64,000 nt of DNA from Cryptomeria japonica (GCF_030272615.1 NC_081415.1:186941233-187005232), one strand, 5' to 3'. Shown: positions 11,442-22,609, counted from the stretch's first letter. Made by a program: numbers and translations. Notes: generated from the letters alone by a model not told the origin.

Positions 11442-11924
11442 AAAATAAGATAAACTGATACAAAGTTGCCCCAAAATGGGAATGATATGCCCCCTTGAGA
11501 GATTGGATGAAAATGTCTAAAAAGATCACATACAATCTCTCGATAAGAAATAAAGGGTAGAAAGGACTGACTAGATAGGATAAAGTGACAGAGTCACGGG
11601 ATAAAGAAGACTGACTCAAGAGACTAGGGCTAGGGTAGTATATAAGATAGACTACGAGGGAAAACATCCTCATTGTCATCCACACATCTAAGAGATCAGA
11701 GTGCAAAGAGAGCAAAGAGTAGTCAGCAATCAGTAGCGATGGTATTGGTGTATGGATTCGATCGCGTTTGCTGATTTTAGAGGCTAGCAGAGGCAGGAGA
11801 GTCGGTAAGTACCACAAAACCTCCTTGTACTTTGGTGCATTAATTATTATCATAAATGCATGTCAAGTAGGGAAATAAATGTGCTCTAGGTAGGTCTAAA
11901 AAATGTCAAGTGAGGGGGGGAAAA

Positions 11925-12140
11925 CATCAAGGTGCGTCTGCATTTGTGCTAGGTATGTCTACGATTGTAACAACGTCTGTGTCAGATGCGAGCGCATTTG
12001 TGTATTACAGGCGCGTTTATGAAAGACAGGCTCATTTGGGTAGAACAGAAGCATGTCTATGTGATTCAGGCGCATCTGTGTAGAGAAGGCACGTATGTAT
12101 AGTATGTAAGCACGTTTGTGTCATGAATGCGCGTTTATGT
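11925..12140. repeat. Short G/C-motif array near the Tat-1 3' end
   Basis: Imperfect repeats of a core that reads like GCGCGTTTATG or GCGCATTTGTG on the plus strand (CATAAACGCGCCTGT on the element strand), spaced about 20-30 bases apart. Examples lie near 11990, 12010, 12070 and 12130. Arrays of the same kind occur in the Tat-1 leader and at both ends of LARD-1. Confidence 0.7.
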
Positions 12141-12144
12141 CTTC

Positions 12145-12655
12145 AAGGCCAAATCGACAGTTCTGTGATAAACATATGCTATCGATTGGATAAGCTGCTG
12201 AGAGGATACACTCAAGCAAGTCCTCTAGGGAAGACTAGCGTAGCAGATAGGGCTAGGATTGACAATTATGTGATAGAACATATGTTGCCAATAAGGAAAC
12301 TACTCAAGAGGATACACTCAAGCAGAGGCCCTAGGATAGGATAGATCAAGGCACTTTGTGATGAATAGGGAGTACCAAAGAAATTGACAATTCTGTGATA
12401 TAACATACATTGCCAATTGGATCAAGTTGAAATTGACAATTCTGTGATAGAACATACGTTGTCAATTGGATAAGCTACTCAAGAGGATACACTCAAGTAG
12501 GGGCCCTAAAGATAGGATCAAAGCAGCACTTTGTGATGAAAAGGGAGTACTACTAGGATAGAAAGTAGCACTTTGTGATGAACAGGGAGTACCACTAGGA
12601 TAGAAAGCAACACTTTGTGATGAACAGGGAGCACCACTAGGATTGACACAATTGA
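12145..12655. repeat. Tandem repeats with internal palindromes, Tat-1
   Basis: Two interleaved repeat types. One contains ATTGACAATTCTGTGATAG...CATACGTTGTCAATTGGA, whose ends are inverted (ATTGACAA/TTGTCAAT), followed by AAGAGGATACACTCAAG; it recurs about four times from 12150 to 12510. The other, about 42 bases, contains CACTTTGTGATGAACAGGG and AGTACCACTAGGATAG and recurs from about 12350 to 12640. The array lies just upstream of the antisense PMD gene, in its 5' flank. Confidence 0.75.
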
Positions 12656-12693
12656 TTTACTTGACTGCAGGAGGACCTATTGATGTTAGAGTC

Positions 12694-13942
12694 ATGGGAG
12701 AGATTCCCTTTGACTCAGAGTTTGTGAGCAGAGCTGATATTCAAGGATAGAGCAACAGTTCAGGCTATGGGCTTGTGATATATTTTGTATGTGCTTGAGT
12801 TTTGGGTGAACATGGGAATGCTGACTGCACTAGCTAAGAGATGGCACTTAGAGACTTGAATGTTTCATTTGTTGATGGGTGAGATGACAATCACCTTGGA
12901 GGATGTATATAGGATACTGAGGATACCGATCGATGGGGAGTTAGTTCCTTACAATTGAGAAGGAGACAAGGATGTGCTGAGACGAGTGTTTCAAGATCCA
13001 GGACTGGAGATGAGGGTTGGAGATGTGGATTGGGACACCATGACAGTGATGGGATTGGCTCTATTGATAGTGCTGGCAAGAGTGATCAGTGGATTCCTCT
13101 CTCTGGATAGGGCGACATGAGGGTTGGCTATGGGATGGGGGAGGACTCTGGAGACATTGATGACAAAGCACACCAGGTTTGCATGGGGGTTGTGTCTACT
13201 GGCACACTTGTATTATGAGCTGCATCAGTTTGTATATCATGGATCAGTAGGATTGGGATGCGGAGTGACATTGCTGCAGGTATGGGCATATGAGCATATG
13301 TCGGTTACACGTTCGATACACTTCAAGGGAAGAGGACATGGGCACAGCTATGTGCACTTGTATGATATGATTACGTCATAGCCACAGATTGAGAGACTAG
13401 AGTATTGGTGCCAGGTTATGGACGAGATATATAGTGTGATATGGAGGCCTTACTTAGATAATGAGGAGTGGGAGGATGATGCAGTGGAGCTTCCGTATGT
13501 ATTCAGGAGCAGGTATTTGATAGGGAGGATACCATATGTGATTGAGTGATAATTGATAGATAGAGTATGCAGGCAGTTTGGCAAGATACAACGGATGCCA
13601 CAGGGTTCAGGGATGTATGCACGAATAGTGAGGGATCAGGTGCATTTTGGGCCATTGATTTTTTATGATTAGGCTATGACACGGATGGTAGAGATGGTTC
13701 CCATGCCTAGGGATATATGGGCAAATGTGGAGGATGCAAGGATGGATGCAGAGTATACTACATATTGGGGAGATCATCCATTTCCATAGCTGACGGATCC
13801 AGGGGAGCCGATAGATGGAGATGGTGGAGGTGATGGAGATGATAGTAGAGATAGTGGAGGTAGAGGCCGACGGAGGAGGTGGGGCCCAGTGGTAGAGAGG
13901 AGAGTGGCTCCGAGGAGAGAGGGCAGAGAGGAGAGACATGCT
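12694..13942 (+). pseudogene. Antisense PMD gene of Tat-1, N-terminal part
   Basis: Encodes a plant mobile domain (the MAIN/MAIL-like domain also found in transposons) on the strand opposite to Tat-1. Recognisable blocks are GMLTALAKRWHLET, GEMTITLEDVYRILRIPIDG, LAMGWGRTLETL, GCGVTLLQVWAYEHM and ELPYVFRSRYLIGRIPYVIE, followed by an acidic/Gly-Arg linker (DGDGGGDGDD, GGRGRRRRW). The likely ATG is at 12694, with a frame change soon after. Several stops lie inside (for example after MGL, EGDKD region and at 13548-13550). The gene is split by CopLTR-2 at 13942 and continues at 28359. PMD proteins such as MAIN and MAIL1 act in the nucleus in silencing and gene expression; what a transposon copy does is unknown. 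Confidence 0.85.
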
Positions 13943-14075
13943 TGTTATGATCTGATACTAAATGTTAAGTACAGATGCCGAGCTAACAAGATGAGAGGGG
14001 GGGTGAATCATACAAACTTAATCTTCCATAAAATCAACAGATTCAACCTTGGTAGCTTTAACAGATATATGCAAC
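13943..14075 (-). mobile_element. CopLTR-2, copia-type solo LTR, first part
   Basis: Begins TGTTATGATCTG after ATGCT (13938-13942). It contains GAGAGGGGGGGTGAATCA, shared with CopLTR-1 and CopLTR-3, and is interrupted at 14075 by LARD-1. It resumes at 27004 and ends TTCCAACA at 28353 before AGGCT, giving a target duplication with one mismatch. Its sequence aligns closely with the uninterrupted CopLTR-3 at 60294-61841. Confidence 0.8.
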
Positions 14076-15657
14076 TGTAGACGTCTAAAAATGGTCAATG
14101 CTTGTGGAGTCATAATTTAACATTCACACATTGCCTTATTTTAGGGTTTTTGCGTTGCATTAACATTTCTTCTATGTTGCGCACTTGGTCTTTATCATTT
14201 GCGAGCATCGAGTCCTTCTTCTACATTCCTCATTTTCATCACTTTCGAATTAGGTCTTGTCGATAGAAATCTTCAGTCATGATTTTGGTCGATCTTATCT
14301 TGTTGCATCATGGTGCACGCTCATTTATCATCATTTTGGACATTGTCAATCCTAATCGATGATAGAATTAGGGTTTTGTCCTCTTGTCAATCTTTCAATC
14401 ATCTTTTAGTAATCATTTGCGATTATCAACTTGTCAATCTTGTCATTTTGTGATTGATTCATCATCGATCCTTGTCCCCTTGTCAATCTTGTCATTTTGC
14501 GATCAATTTGTCATTGATCCTTGTCCCCTTGTCAATCTCGTCATTTTGTGATCGATTCGTCATCGATCCTTGTCCCCTTGTCAATCTCGTCATTTTGTGA
14601 TCGATTCATCATCGATCCTTGTCCTTGTCAATCTTGTCATTTTACGATCGATTTGTCATCGATCCTTGTCCTTTTCAATCATGTCAATTTGGATCAATTA
14701 GTCATTGTTCCTTGTCAATTGGCGCCTATCAATTTGATCTCCTTGTCAATCTTGGTCAACTTGTCATTGATTTTTGTCAACCATTTTCAATCATTTATCA
14801 ACATTGGTCCTTTGTCAATCAGAATCATGATTTCTTGTTGTCTTGACCTAATTACTTGTCCTCTTATTTCTAGGGTTTTATGATTTGTTCATTTAATCCT
14901 TTTCTTCTTCTTGGTGGGTTAAATAAATCTATTTATTTAGTCCTGGGTCTCTTTCATGAATTAATTAATGCATGAAAACCTATTAATTAATTCACCTAAT
15001 TTCTATTTCATATTTTTCCTCAATTTTCCAATTTACTAATTTCTATTTCTCCTATTTTCTTCAATTTTTCTAATTTTTTCCCCTAATTTTCTCCTATGTT
15101 TATGCTTCCATTTGTTGCAATCATGGAGGCTATTTTCTCTCTTCCCTTTTGTCATGGGAATGGCATTTTAATCTTGTCATAATTTGTCATAATTTTTGTC
15201 AATCAATCTTGCATGTCAATTTTGTCATACTCCTTGCATAGCAAATTATCATTTATCATAATTTTGTCATTCTTGATTTGAATTTCCTTTCAAATCTCTT
15301 CATGCTAATCTTGTCCTCTCTCCAATTTGTCTATAAATTGGATGATTTTCTTCAATGAATCAATCAACCATGCTTCTAGTATCCTTATGCTACAATTTTC
15401 ATCTTGTCAATCTTGCTTGCTTTCATACTTGCATTTTGCACTTGTAGGTGAGATCCACAAACAAAGTAATTTGAAGGATAAAGAAGGACAATGGAGGAAC
15501 AATGAAGGAGATACATGCTTTGGTTTGCATTTTATTTTAGTATTTCATCTTCATGCCTTTATTTAATGTTTTTAGGATTTTCTTATCATTGCAATCTAGT
15601 TTTTGTGGTTGAGCTAATTTAATATTGCTTTGATGTTTTTCCATTTTCTTATCTACA
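14076..15657 (+). repeat. LARD-1 5' LTR
   Basis: 1582 bases, beginning TGTAGACGTC and ending TATCTACA. Paired with 25385-26998. It contains a 49-base tandem repeat at 14440-14680, the AT-rich palindromic block TTAAATAAATCTATTTATTTA near 14923, and a Pyr-rich TTGTCA-studded second half. A TATA-like CTATAAATTGG lies at about 15331. Confidence 0.95.
14440..14680 (+). repeat. 49-base tandem repeat inside the LARD-1 LTR
   Basis: About five copies of a unit containing CCTTGTCAATCTCGTCATTTT, then GATCGATTCGTCATCGATCC. The GATCC marks lie at 14467, 14516, 14565, 14614 and 14661. The same array is present at about 25740-25980 in the 3' LTR. The unit has CG-rich GATCGATTCG cores, unusual in this AT-rich window. 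Confidence 0.9.
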
Positions 15658-15764
15658 TTTTCTCGTGAACCCGACATGAACTAACCCCTTAACCATGTCT
15701 TGAGTGCTTTTGAGCTGATTTGCAGGTGAAAAACTCAAGAAACAGGGTGACTCAGAGCTTTCTA

Positions 15765-15885
15765 GACACTCTTGCGCCTATGTTAAGGCATTCTGCGCCT
15801 GTGTTTATGAGATTTGTGCCTATGTTGAGGAGATTTGTGCTTGTGTTGGTGCATTTTGCGCCTGTGTAAGGTCAGAAATAGAGGT
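15765..15885 (+). repeat. TGCGCCTGTGT motif array in the LARD-1 leader
   Basis: Five imperfect units of about 24 bases, with cores TTGCGCCTATGTT, CTGCGCCTGTGTT, TTGTGCCTATGTT, TTGTGCTTGTGTT and TTGCGCCTGTGTA. The array lies about 110 bases after the LTR end. Related arrays with the same sense-strand core lie near the 3' end of this element and at both ends of Tat-1. Confidence 0.8.
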
Positions 15886-16239
15886 AAAACCAGTGTTTTT
15901 ACTTGCAGATTACTTTGTTTTCATTATGTTTCTTATATTCTGGTTTTTCTTTGGTACTGATTCTCTATGCAGCATCTTGGCGTTACATGTGACGAAGACT
16001 AAAAAAATACAACTACTAACAAATCTTATGCAGGATGCGATCAAAGACTTTCACTAAAACATCTTGTTTGTGATTTTTTAAAAGTAATTGCACATGTCAT
16101 TTCTTAAAGGTTAATGAACACCATGCATGCTTTGTTTGTTTTTAATTTGATTGCATGTTTTAACCCTTAGAACTGGGCCTACCTGCCAATTTGCTTGGCA
16201 CTTCGCACAGGCATTGGTGAGAGGGAATGACCCAAAGTG

Positions 16240-16620
16240 GTGATGGGCTAAAGCCAAGCTCTTCTGAACCACTCTAAATAACTGTGGATGCAATGAAAGT
16301 TGTAGACAACGGGTGCTGGAATGGTATTGCAACGATTTATTCACCGGATCAATACCCACCCGAATGGATGCCCTTACTAGAATCTCTTGTTTTTAGAGGC
16401 CAAAATCATTCTATTTGTTGGCTTAGGCATTGTGATACGCGCATGCTGAAGACACCTCTCATGTACTCCTTAGTTAGAGATAGCAAGTTCTTGGGAAGTG
16501 ATGCCCCTTGAACTCGAAGCTTGGTATGCCCGAGAAGTGAGTGCACTGTAAGGGGGAGCCAGTGTTACCGAGCGTCTAGCTATCTGGCTGAGTGTTGTAT
16601 TTTATGGTTAGAGGATTCAA
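16240..16620 (+). other. Leader block conserved with Tat-1
   Basis: Aligns with the Tat-1 leader (39040-39510, minus strand). Shared landmarks in order are TCTTCTGAACCACT-TAAATAACTGT (from 16259), TTTTAGAGGCCAAAATC-TTCTA-TGTTGG (about 16391-16425) and CTTGGTATGCCCGAGAAGTGAGTG (about 16519-16542). The LTRs of the two elements are otherwise different. It carries a small possible ORF (16284-16511) with no counterpart in Tat-1, so conservation is more likely at RNA level. It could be a packaging or dimerisation signal; this is inference. Confidence 0.7.
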
Positions 16621-16639
16621 CAAATATTGTCCTTGCCAG

Positions 16640-17612
16640 CCATAGGATTTGTTGTGAATGTGCTTGATTGTCTTGAGTCAAAGTCAAACAAAAATTTTAT
16701 CTTCCGTGATTGTCAAAGGTTAAAACAAAAACAAACTTTCAGAAGTGCTCATAATCAACTTGGGTTTTCAAAATCAACAACCTTCAATTCAAAATAAAAT
16801 CCAAACAAAAGTCCAAATTTGTCCAAGTATTCATCCAACATTTGAACATGGCTTGTCAAAACATTGAATATCCTTATTTCAAAATTCATGTCACTTTAGG
16901 CTAGGTCTTGCATAGTCCCACTTAGGTCCTAAGGCATATTGTCATCTCCTTTCATTTTAGTCCTTTTCATTGCAAGCGTCCTCATTTTTCACTTAGGTCC
17001 AAGATCATTTTCCCTAAGTCTGCATTTCATTGTCATATCCAAGCTAGATTTCCATTTAGGTGACATTCCTGCATTATCCTTGTCATGCTAAAATTAGGTC
17101 TTGCCTAGGTTGCATTTTTCATATTCCAAGTCATTGGTCTTCGCATATCCTTGTCATTGTATTGTCATCTTGTCTTGGCTTCATCTTGTCATATCACATC
17201 CTTAGATCATTTTCATGTCATATCCTAAGTCATTGTCATAATCATTGCCTTCTTGCATTTAGTCTCAAAAATTTGGTTTGTCAAACTTGAAAAATCAAAA
17301 CTTTGGATGATAGCCTAAGTTGTTGTTAGGGAGTCTTGACCTTGTCTAAAATTTGTCCTTTCATTAATATCATTTTTGTCAAACCTAGCTTAGTATCCAA
17401 GCATATAGGTGAGACATTGTCAATTTGCCCTATTGTCATTTGGTCCTTTGTCCTTTAAGGTCTTGGCTTTATTTCAACTTCCCAAGGTTGTGTCTTTAGC
17501 TTTGCATTTCAAAAGTTTTTCCAAATCTTGAAAAACAACAAAAAACATTAAGTTGCATTGTCATCCTTTTAGGTTGCATTTGTCAATCCCATTAGTTGCA
17601 TTGCATAGTGAC
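16640..17612 (+). other. LARD-1 leader, no gene seen
   Basis: Pyrimidine-rich, with many scattered TTGTCAT and GGTCCT words, between the conserved leader block and the sense ORF. No coding region or named signal was recognised. Confidence 0.5.
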
Positions 17613-20344
17613 ATGTTTGTTGAAATGAGGTCTCAACCTTCTTATGAAGCCATGTCATCACAATTGAGAAATCAATCATGTCAATCCAATCTCTACATGT
17701 CTCAGAGCTTGGATCAAACTTATCATGATGATGTAAATGTCCAAATACAAAAACTAGAGGAGAAACTAGCTCAAGAAAAGGAGATTTTGGAACAAAAAGT
17801 GAAAAACATTGAGAAGAATAGATCACAAATGTCCAAAATGTTTCAAAAATTTCAAGGTCCAAACCCAAAATTTGAGCCAATTGATGTAAAAGCTCTTATC
17901 AAACGATCAGACATACCAGATCTCATCTCTCAAATAGAGATGATGAAACAATTTCAAAAAACAAGCACAAATTTCAATCAAGTCCCAAATCAAAATTCAT
18001 TTGGTCAAATTTCAGTCAATCAAATCTCGAATCAACAACATATCCAACAGACACAACCAATGGTCCAACATATACAACCAACATAACCAATGGTCCAATT
18101 TCAACAATATGTCCAACCGACTGTCAAGTATCAACAAAAAACTCAATGGACAACTCAGTATCAACAACTGCAATCACAAATTCAAAAACAAAACTTACAA
18201 CATGCACCAAGCCAAATTTTGAACATGTCAAACCAATTTGATCAACATCTAGTTCGAAATCAAAACATGACATCAGACCAGAACCAACTCCTTTCCAAAG
18301 AAGTTCAAATTCCAGATACAACTATGTCAAAACCTCGAAAGAAAGGTGGCCTTATTGCAAGGATCTTAAGGAAACTACCAAGTGAGTTTTTTGAGGAAGA
18401 TCAAAATAATACACTTATGTCTAGCAATGCCTCATCCCCCCACAAACAAATTGACTCTCCAGTGGCATCTATCCCTATACCTTTAGAAGTGCCACAAGAA
18501 CATTCCATATTGTCCTCATCAAACAATACACCAAGGGATGAAATTACCCAAGGGCTATCCATAATTGATTGCCAAAATAATCCAATTCATGATGCACATC
18601 CTTGTCATGTTTCAGAAATACTAGACCCAATACAACCATGCACTTTATTGCCATTAGTTGTTTTAGAGGACCCCATTCGAAGTCCCTCTTCCTCATGTTC
18701 AAGCATTGATTCCTTGCCAGAATCCATCATAAATGCTCAAAGTGTATTTCCTTCATGCCAAAACATTGATTCCTTGTCAGAATCCCCCATGCATATCCAA
18801 AGTCCAACCTCATGTCAAGAGGATAGTTTAGAGCATGAAGAAACGTGTCTTAAAAAAGATCAAGATCAAGATCTCGAAACCTTATCATCCCATGCAATTG
18901 TTGACAAAGATCCCATTTCCCCAGACACTCGCAATGATTCCATTATTCCTATCCATTCTATCCAAGAACACAATGTCCTTTCAAATCCCATTGGCATTCC
19001 ACTTCCTAAGAAAGATCAAGATATCCCTTCCATCCTTTCCGATGATCCCATTAAAAGTCAAGAGCAAAGCACCTTTAAAGAGGTTTCCAATGATCTTCCT
19101 CCTTGTCAAGATCAAATCATTCCTTTAGATCCTCCACAAGATCCACTTGTTCCTCCATCTCCTTGTCTTAATGCTCCATATACACTTCAAGATTGCATTT
19201 CTTTTGATGATCCCATTATTTCTCCCATTCCATCTCTTGAAGAGCTTGTCATTGAACCATGTCCACTACACAATCCTAGCCCCCCTCATGATCCTAATCC
19301 CCCTCATAATTCTAACGTGTCAGTGCAAGATGTTCATGAACCCTCAACATGCATAATGGGTTCTTCCACTTTGGTGCAATCCGATCCACTTCAAGATCTC
19401 ATTATTTCTCTCATATCAAATCCACCTCATAATGGACTCACGTCTTCTTCCCAAAGAAAAGAGTATCCTACAAGTCAAGATATTCATAAAGGCAAAGGAG
19501 TAGATCTCCATAAGAAAGAATCCCTTCATGTTAAATAAAATATTAAGGGTCATGGCCTCAGTGAAATTCCTCAAGACGTGGGTACCCCTACTAAATCTAA
19601 CATCCCTTCAAAATCCAAACATATCCCTTCCCCATCATACTTTCCATCCATCTTAGGTCCTTATATCCCTTCATCCTCTATGCAAGGTCAACAAAGGAAC
19701 ACATATTTGAGTAACTTTCATCCATCCAAAAGAATCCATTTCATTCATATCCATCCATGCATTCCTTTCCTCCTCCAAGCAATTTGAATGCCAAGTATAA
19801 AAGTCATAAGTCTAGAAATCCACATGTATTCAAGGATCAACATGTCCAATATAATCGACATGTCAAAACAAAGAATAGTATGATCTATAAAGAAAAAGAA
19901 ATATCCAAAAGGCCACAAAGGCCCATTGAGCAAAATAAAGAAAAGTCAAAATATATATGGGTTCCTAAATCCCTTGTGCAAGCAATGCACTCCAAGGAAC
20001 CACAAAAGCATGAAAAATCAAAAACCATGTGGATCCCTAAGCAACTCCTTGAAGCACAAAAGCCTAAAGAAACATCCAACTTGGCATCCAAAGTTTCTAT
20101 TCCTCCATCACCTTCTTCATCCGTTTTGGGCTCTTATGTCCCAAAATCCATAGCCTTTCCTCCGTCAAAATCTCAATATCCAAAATACATTTTTCCTCCA
20201 TCAATCCACCACCCATCAAGGTGTGTGCCAATGTTGATCTTGCCTTCATTTCCATCCACTGAAGCCCAATTCTTCCAATACCCTATCCATTATCCAATGC
20301 ATATTTTCCATCCTTCAATCCCTTTGGTCCAATCCTTTGCATAA
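17613..20344 (+). pseudogene. LARD-1 long sense ORF, Gln/Ser/Pro-rich (not recognised)
   Basis: The ATG at 17613 (MFVEMRSQPS) opens a frame that reads to about 19787 with in-frame stops only at 18084-18086 and 19536-19538. A frameshift around 19750-19790 leads to 19757-20344 and a stop at 20342-20344. The product would be about 900 residues. It has an N-terminal coiled coil (QIQKLEEKLAQEKEILEQK), a Gln/Asn-rich stretch with repeats of QQTQPMVQ type, a basic patch (KPRKKGGLIARILRKLP), a long acidic Ser/Pro/Asp segment, and a C-terminal part with two similar motifs (SKYIWVPKSLVQ and SKTMWIPKQLLE). I do not recognise the family. It holds the position of gag-pol but has no zinc knuckle, protease, RT or integrase motif. 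It could be a gag-derived or structural protein, but that is a guess. Confidence 0.7.
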
Positions 20345-20590
20345 ATCCTTGCCTTAGTTTCATCTCTTTTTCCATGTCCTTATCCTACCAACGTCTTTGA
20401 CCATACTTTTAAAGGTCATGGTCCATTTTTTTCAAGGCTACTATCCAAAAAAAATAAAAATAAAATAATATGCTTGAGTCCTTCTTCCATCCCCTATCAT
20501 ATGTCCATCTTCTATTGAAAAAGTCAAAATACCAAAAAAAAAAAAAAAAAAAGACAAAAGAAAAAAGTAAAGGAAAAATAATTCGTCCAC

Positions 20591-20660
20591 TAGTGAAAAC
20601 CTGGCAAATAGGCACCTTGGGCAAGTACCATGATGAAAACCTGGCAAACAGGCATCATGT
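20591..20660 (+). other. Nested hairpin motif, two copies (LARD-1)
   Basis: Two copies of a compact inverted-repeat motif lie 38 bases apart. Copy 2 (20630-20658) reads ATGATG-AAAA-CCTG-GCAAA-CAGG-CATCAT: an outer stem ATGATG/CATCAT, an AAAA bulge, and an inner stem CCTG/CAGG with loop GCAAA. Copy 1 (20593-20615) reads GTG-AAAA-CCTG-GCAAA-TAGG-CAC. They lie shortly after the sense ORF, matching the motif's place downstream of pol in Tat-1. Confidence 0.75.
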
Positions 20661-22609
20661 GTAATCTATGAACTTCTTGCAAACTATACTTGGGGACAGG
20701 TTTTATCCTATCATATCCTTTTGTCCTTCATTGTTCCATTATCCTATCTAACCCCTGTCATTACCCTTCATATCCTATTGTCCCTCATGTCTAGTTTCCC
20801 TTTCCACCTTTGATCTTGACAAGGCTGAGGATCATCATGAGCATCATGCATATTGTTTGCAACTTTTAGTCCATCATAGCTTTTGATCTTTATCCATTTG
20901 CTTATTATAACCTTTCATCCATATTCCCTGTCTTATTGCAACTTTCTGCCACTATCCCATATCCTATCCTGACCTTTAGTCCATGTCCCTTATCCATTCT
21001 TGGTCTTTCTTATCACTATCCATACACTCTTTTTCATTCCTTGATCTTGATCTGACATAAGGACGCAAAATTTAAACATAGTTTCAAAAACCTCTTGACA
21101 TGTCCCTCATGCCATGTCACTGATTTACATTGCCATATCCAATCTCTTGTCCCATTGTCTCCATAATAAAAGGCCTTTGTCTTCCCTCTATCCACCAACA
21201 TTTTAGCAAGCCTATTTATTCACCTGTAATATTCCTTACCTTGCTAGACACTGGGGGCAAAATCATAAAAATTGAAAAATGTCTTGAAAAAAATCCCTAA
21301 AAATCAAATAATGTCCTGAAATAATCCAAAAAAAATCAAATAATGTCCTGAAAAAATCCCTAAAAAGTCAAATAAAGTCCTGAAAAATGATCAAAAAATT
21401 TCAAAACATCAAAATCCAAAAATAATTTCTTTGGCATTTTGCATTTTGTAAATAAATGGTCCCCTTTGTGCATAAACAAATCGCTGAGCATACATCCAAC
21501 AACAATCAATCAAACATTGTGCTTTAATGAAATCACACATTAATAGATGAACTTTTAAATCAAACTAGACATTCACACTGATCAAAATTGTCATGTCAAT
21601 CAATTAACATCAATATCATTTGTCCTTGTCACTATTATCATGGGTCTTCTACAGGGTGTGGTATACTCGAAACCAGACTGTGTCCTGTCTTAGACGGGGT
21701 ACCGCATTCCCTGAAAGTAGACAGCATGATCATTCTTGTTTTCCACCTTTGACAATGATGATCAGAGTGTTTGTTTGACTGGGTTGAATTTGTGCGTCTT
21801 ATCTTTTTACTGATTTATCTTTGGCTTCGATCATGTTCCTATGTTTCTCGATGATGTCACTGAGTGATTTAGAGTGATCGGGATGGTTCATGGTCCCCTT
21901 TCCTTGTTTGCTATTTGTGGAATGTTTGTCACAAACTGGGGCAACTATATCATTGGGTGTCTATGATAAGTATGTTCACTTTGTGAACACCACACATACC
22001 TCGAACCTTGATGTATGCACCCTAGGATGCTTCACTCATTCCTTGTGTGTGATGTGTCTGTCTTTGGCAAAAGGGGTTGCGTTCAAGCTTTGGCCTTCAA
22101 TGCCATGATGCTCTACATCCACTTTGCTACAATAAATAAATGTTCTCACCTACTTATGTGCATTTGTGAAAGTAAGTTTTCCTTCATCTCTAACTGTCCT
22201 CTATCTAATTTCTTCTTGCTAACATTACTTCCGTCAATCTTGGCAATCCGTCCAATTTAGTTCTCTGATCTCCAAATAAATAAGCCGCATCCTGCATTTA
22301 TGAGTTAGTACACTTGCATTATATCGAGCCCATACAAAGCATTTTATCCATTTCATCTTATAAATGCATAAAAAACATAAACAACATTGATACATGTTCC
22401 AAAGATAGTACATAGACAGTGCATAAGACATCCATACATGGAAAGTAAACATAAGCCATAACACATTGCATCCCATCATATAGCAGCATATCATATCATA
22501 TATCAAAAAATTGTATCAGAGTACAAAATTGGACCGTCTGTCTCACGTAAGGCCCGCAAGCTGAGTACATAATGTCAAATATCCCCATCATATGGAGCAT
22601 GTGCCTCTT
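20661..22609 (+). other. LARD-1 region between the two convergent genes
   Basis: The sense ORF and the antisense PMD gene converge here. The first part is rich in TATCC and TTGTCC words. A roughly 35-base tandem repeat occupies 21270-21410. The part at 21640-22100 has mixed composition (for example GTGTGGTATACTCGAAACC) but no supported ORF. No terminator or poly(A) signal could be picked out. Confidence 0.5.
21270..21410 (+). repeat. ~35-base A-rich tandem repeat
   Basis: About four units with the core AAATAATGTCCTGAAAAAATC, including variants AAATGTCTTGAAAAAAATC and AAATAAAGTCCTGAAAAATG. Spacing is 31-37 bases. Confidence 0.75.

Noticed and set aside
12694-13942. PMD regions as host MAIN/MAIL-like genes
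   Set aside because: All four lie inside retrotransposons at the same relative place and orientation, so they are element genes.
15658-15680. Clear primer-binding site for LARD-1
   Set aside because: TTTTCTCGTGAACCCGAC is correctly placed but lacks the TGG start; it may be decayed, so it is mentioned only in the element entry.
18090-20153. Second-frame ORFs rich in Leu/Ile/Pro (for example 18835-19128)
   Set aside because: They overlap the longer Gln/Ser/Pro-rich frame, which runs through the whole region and is the better-supported one.
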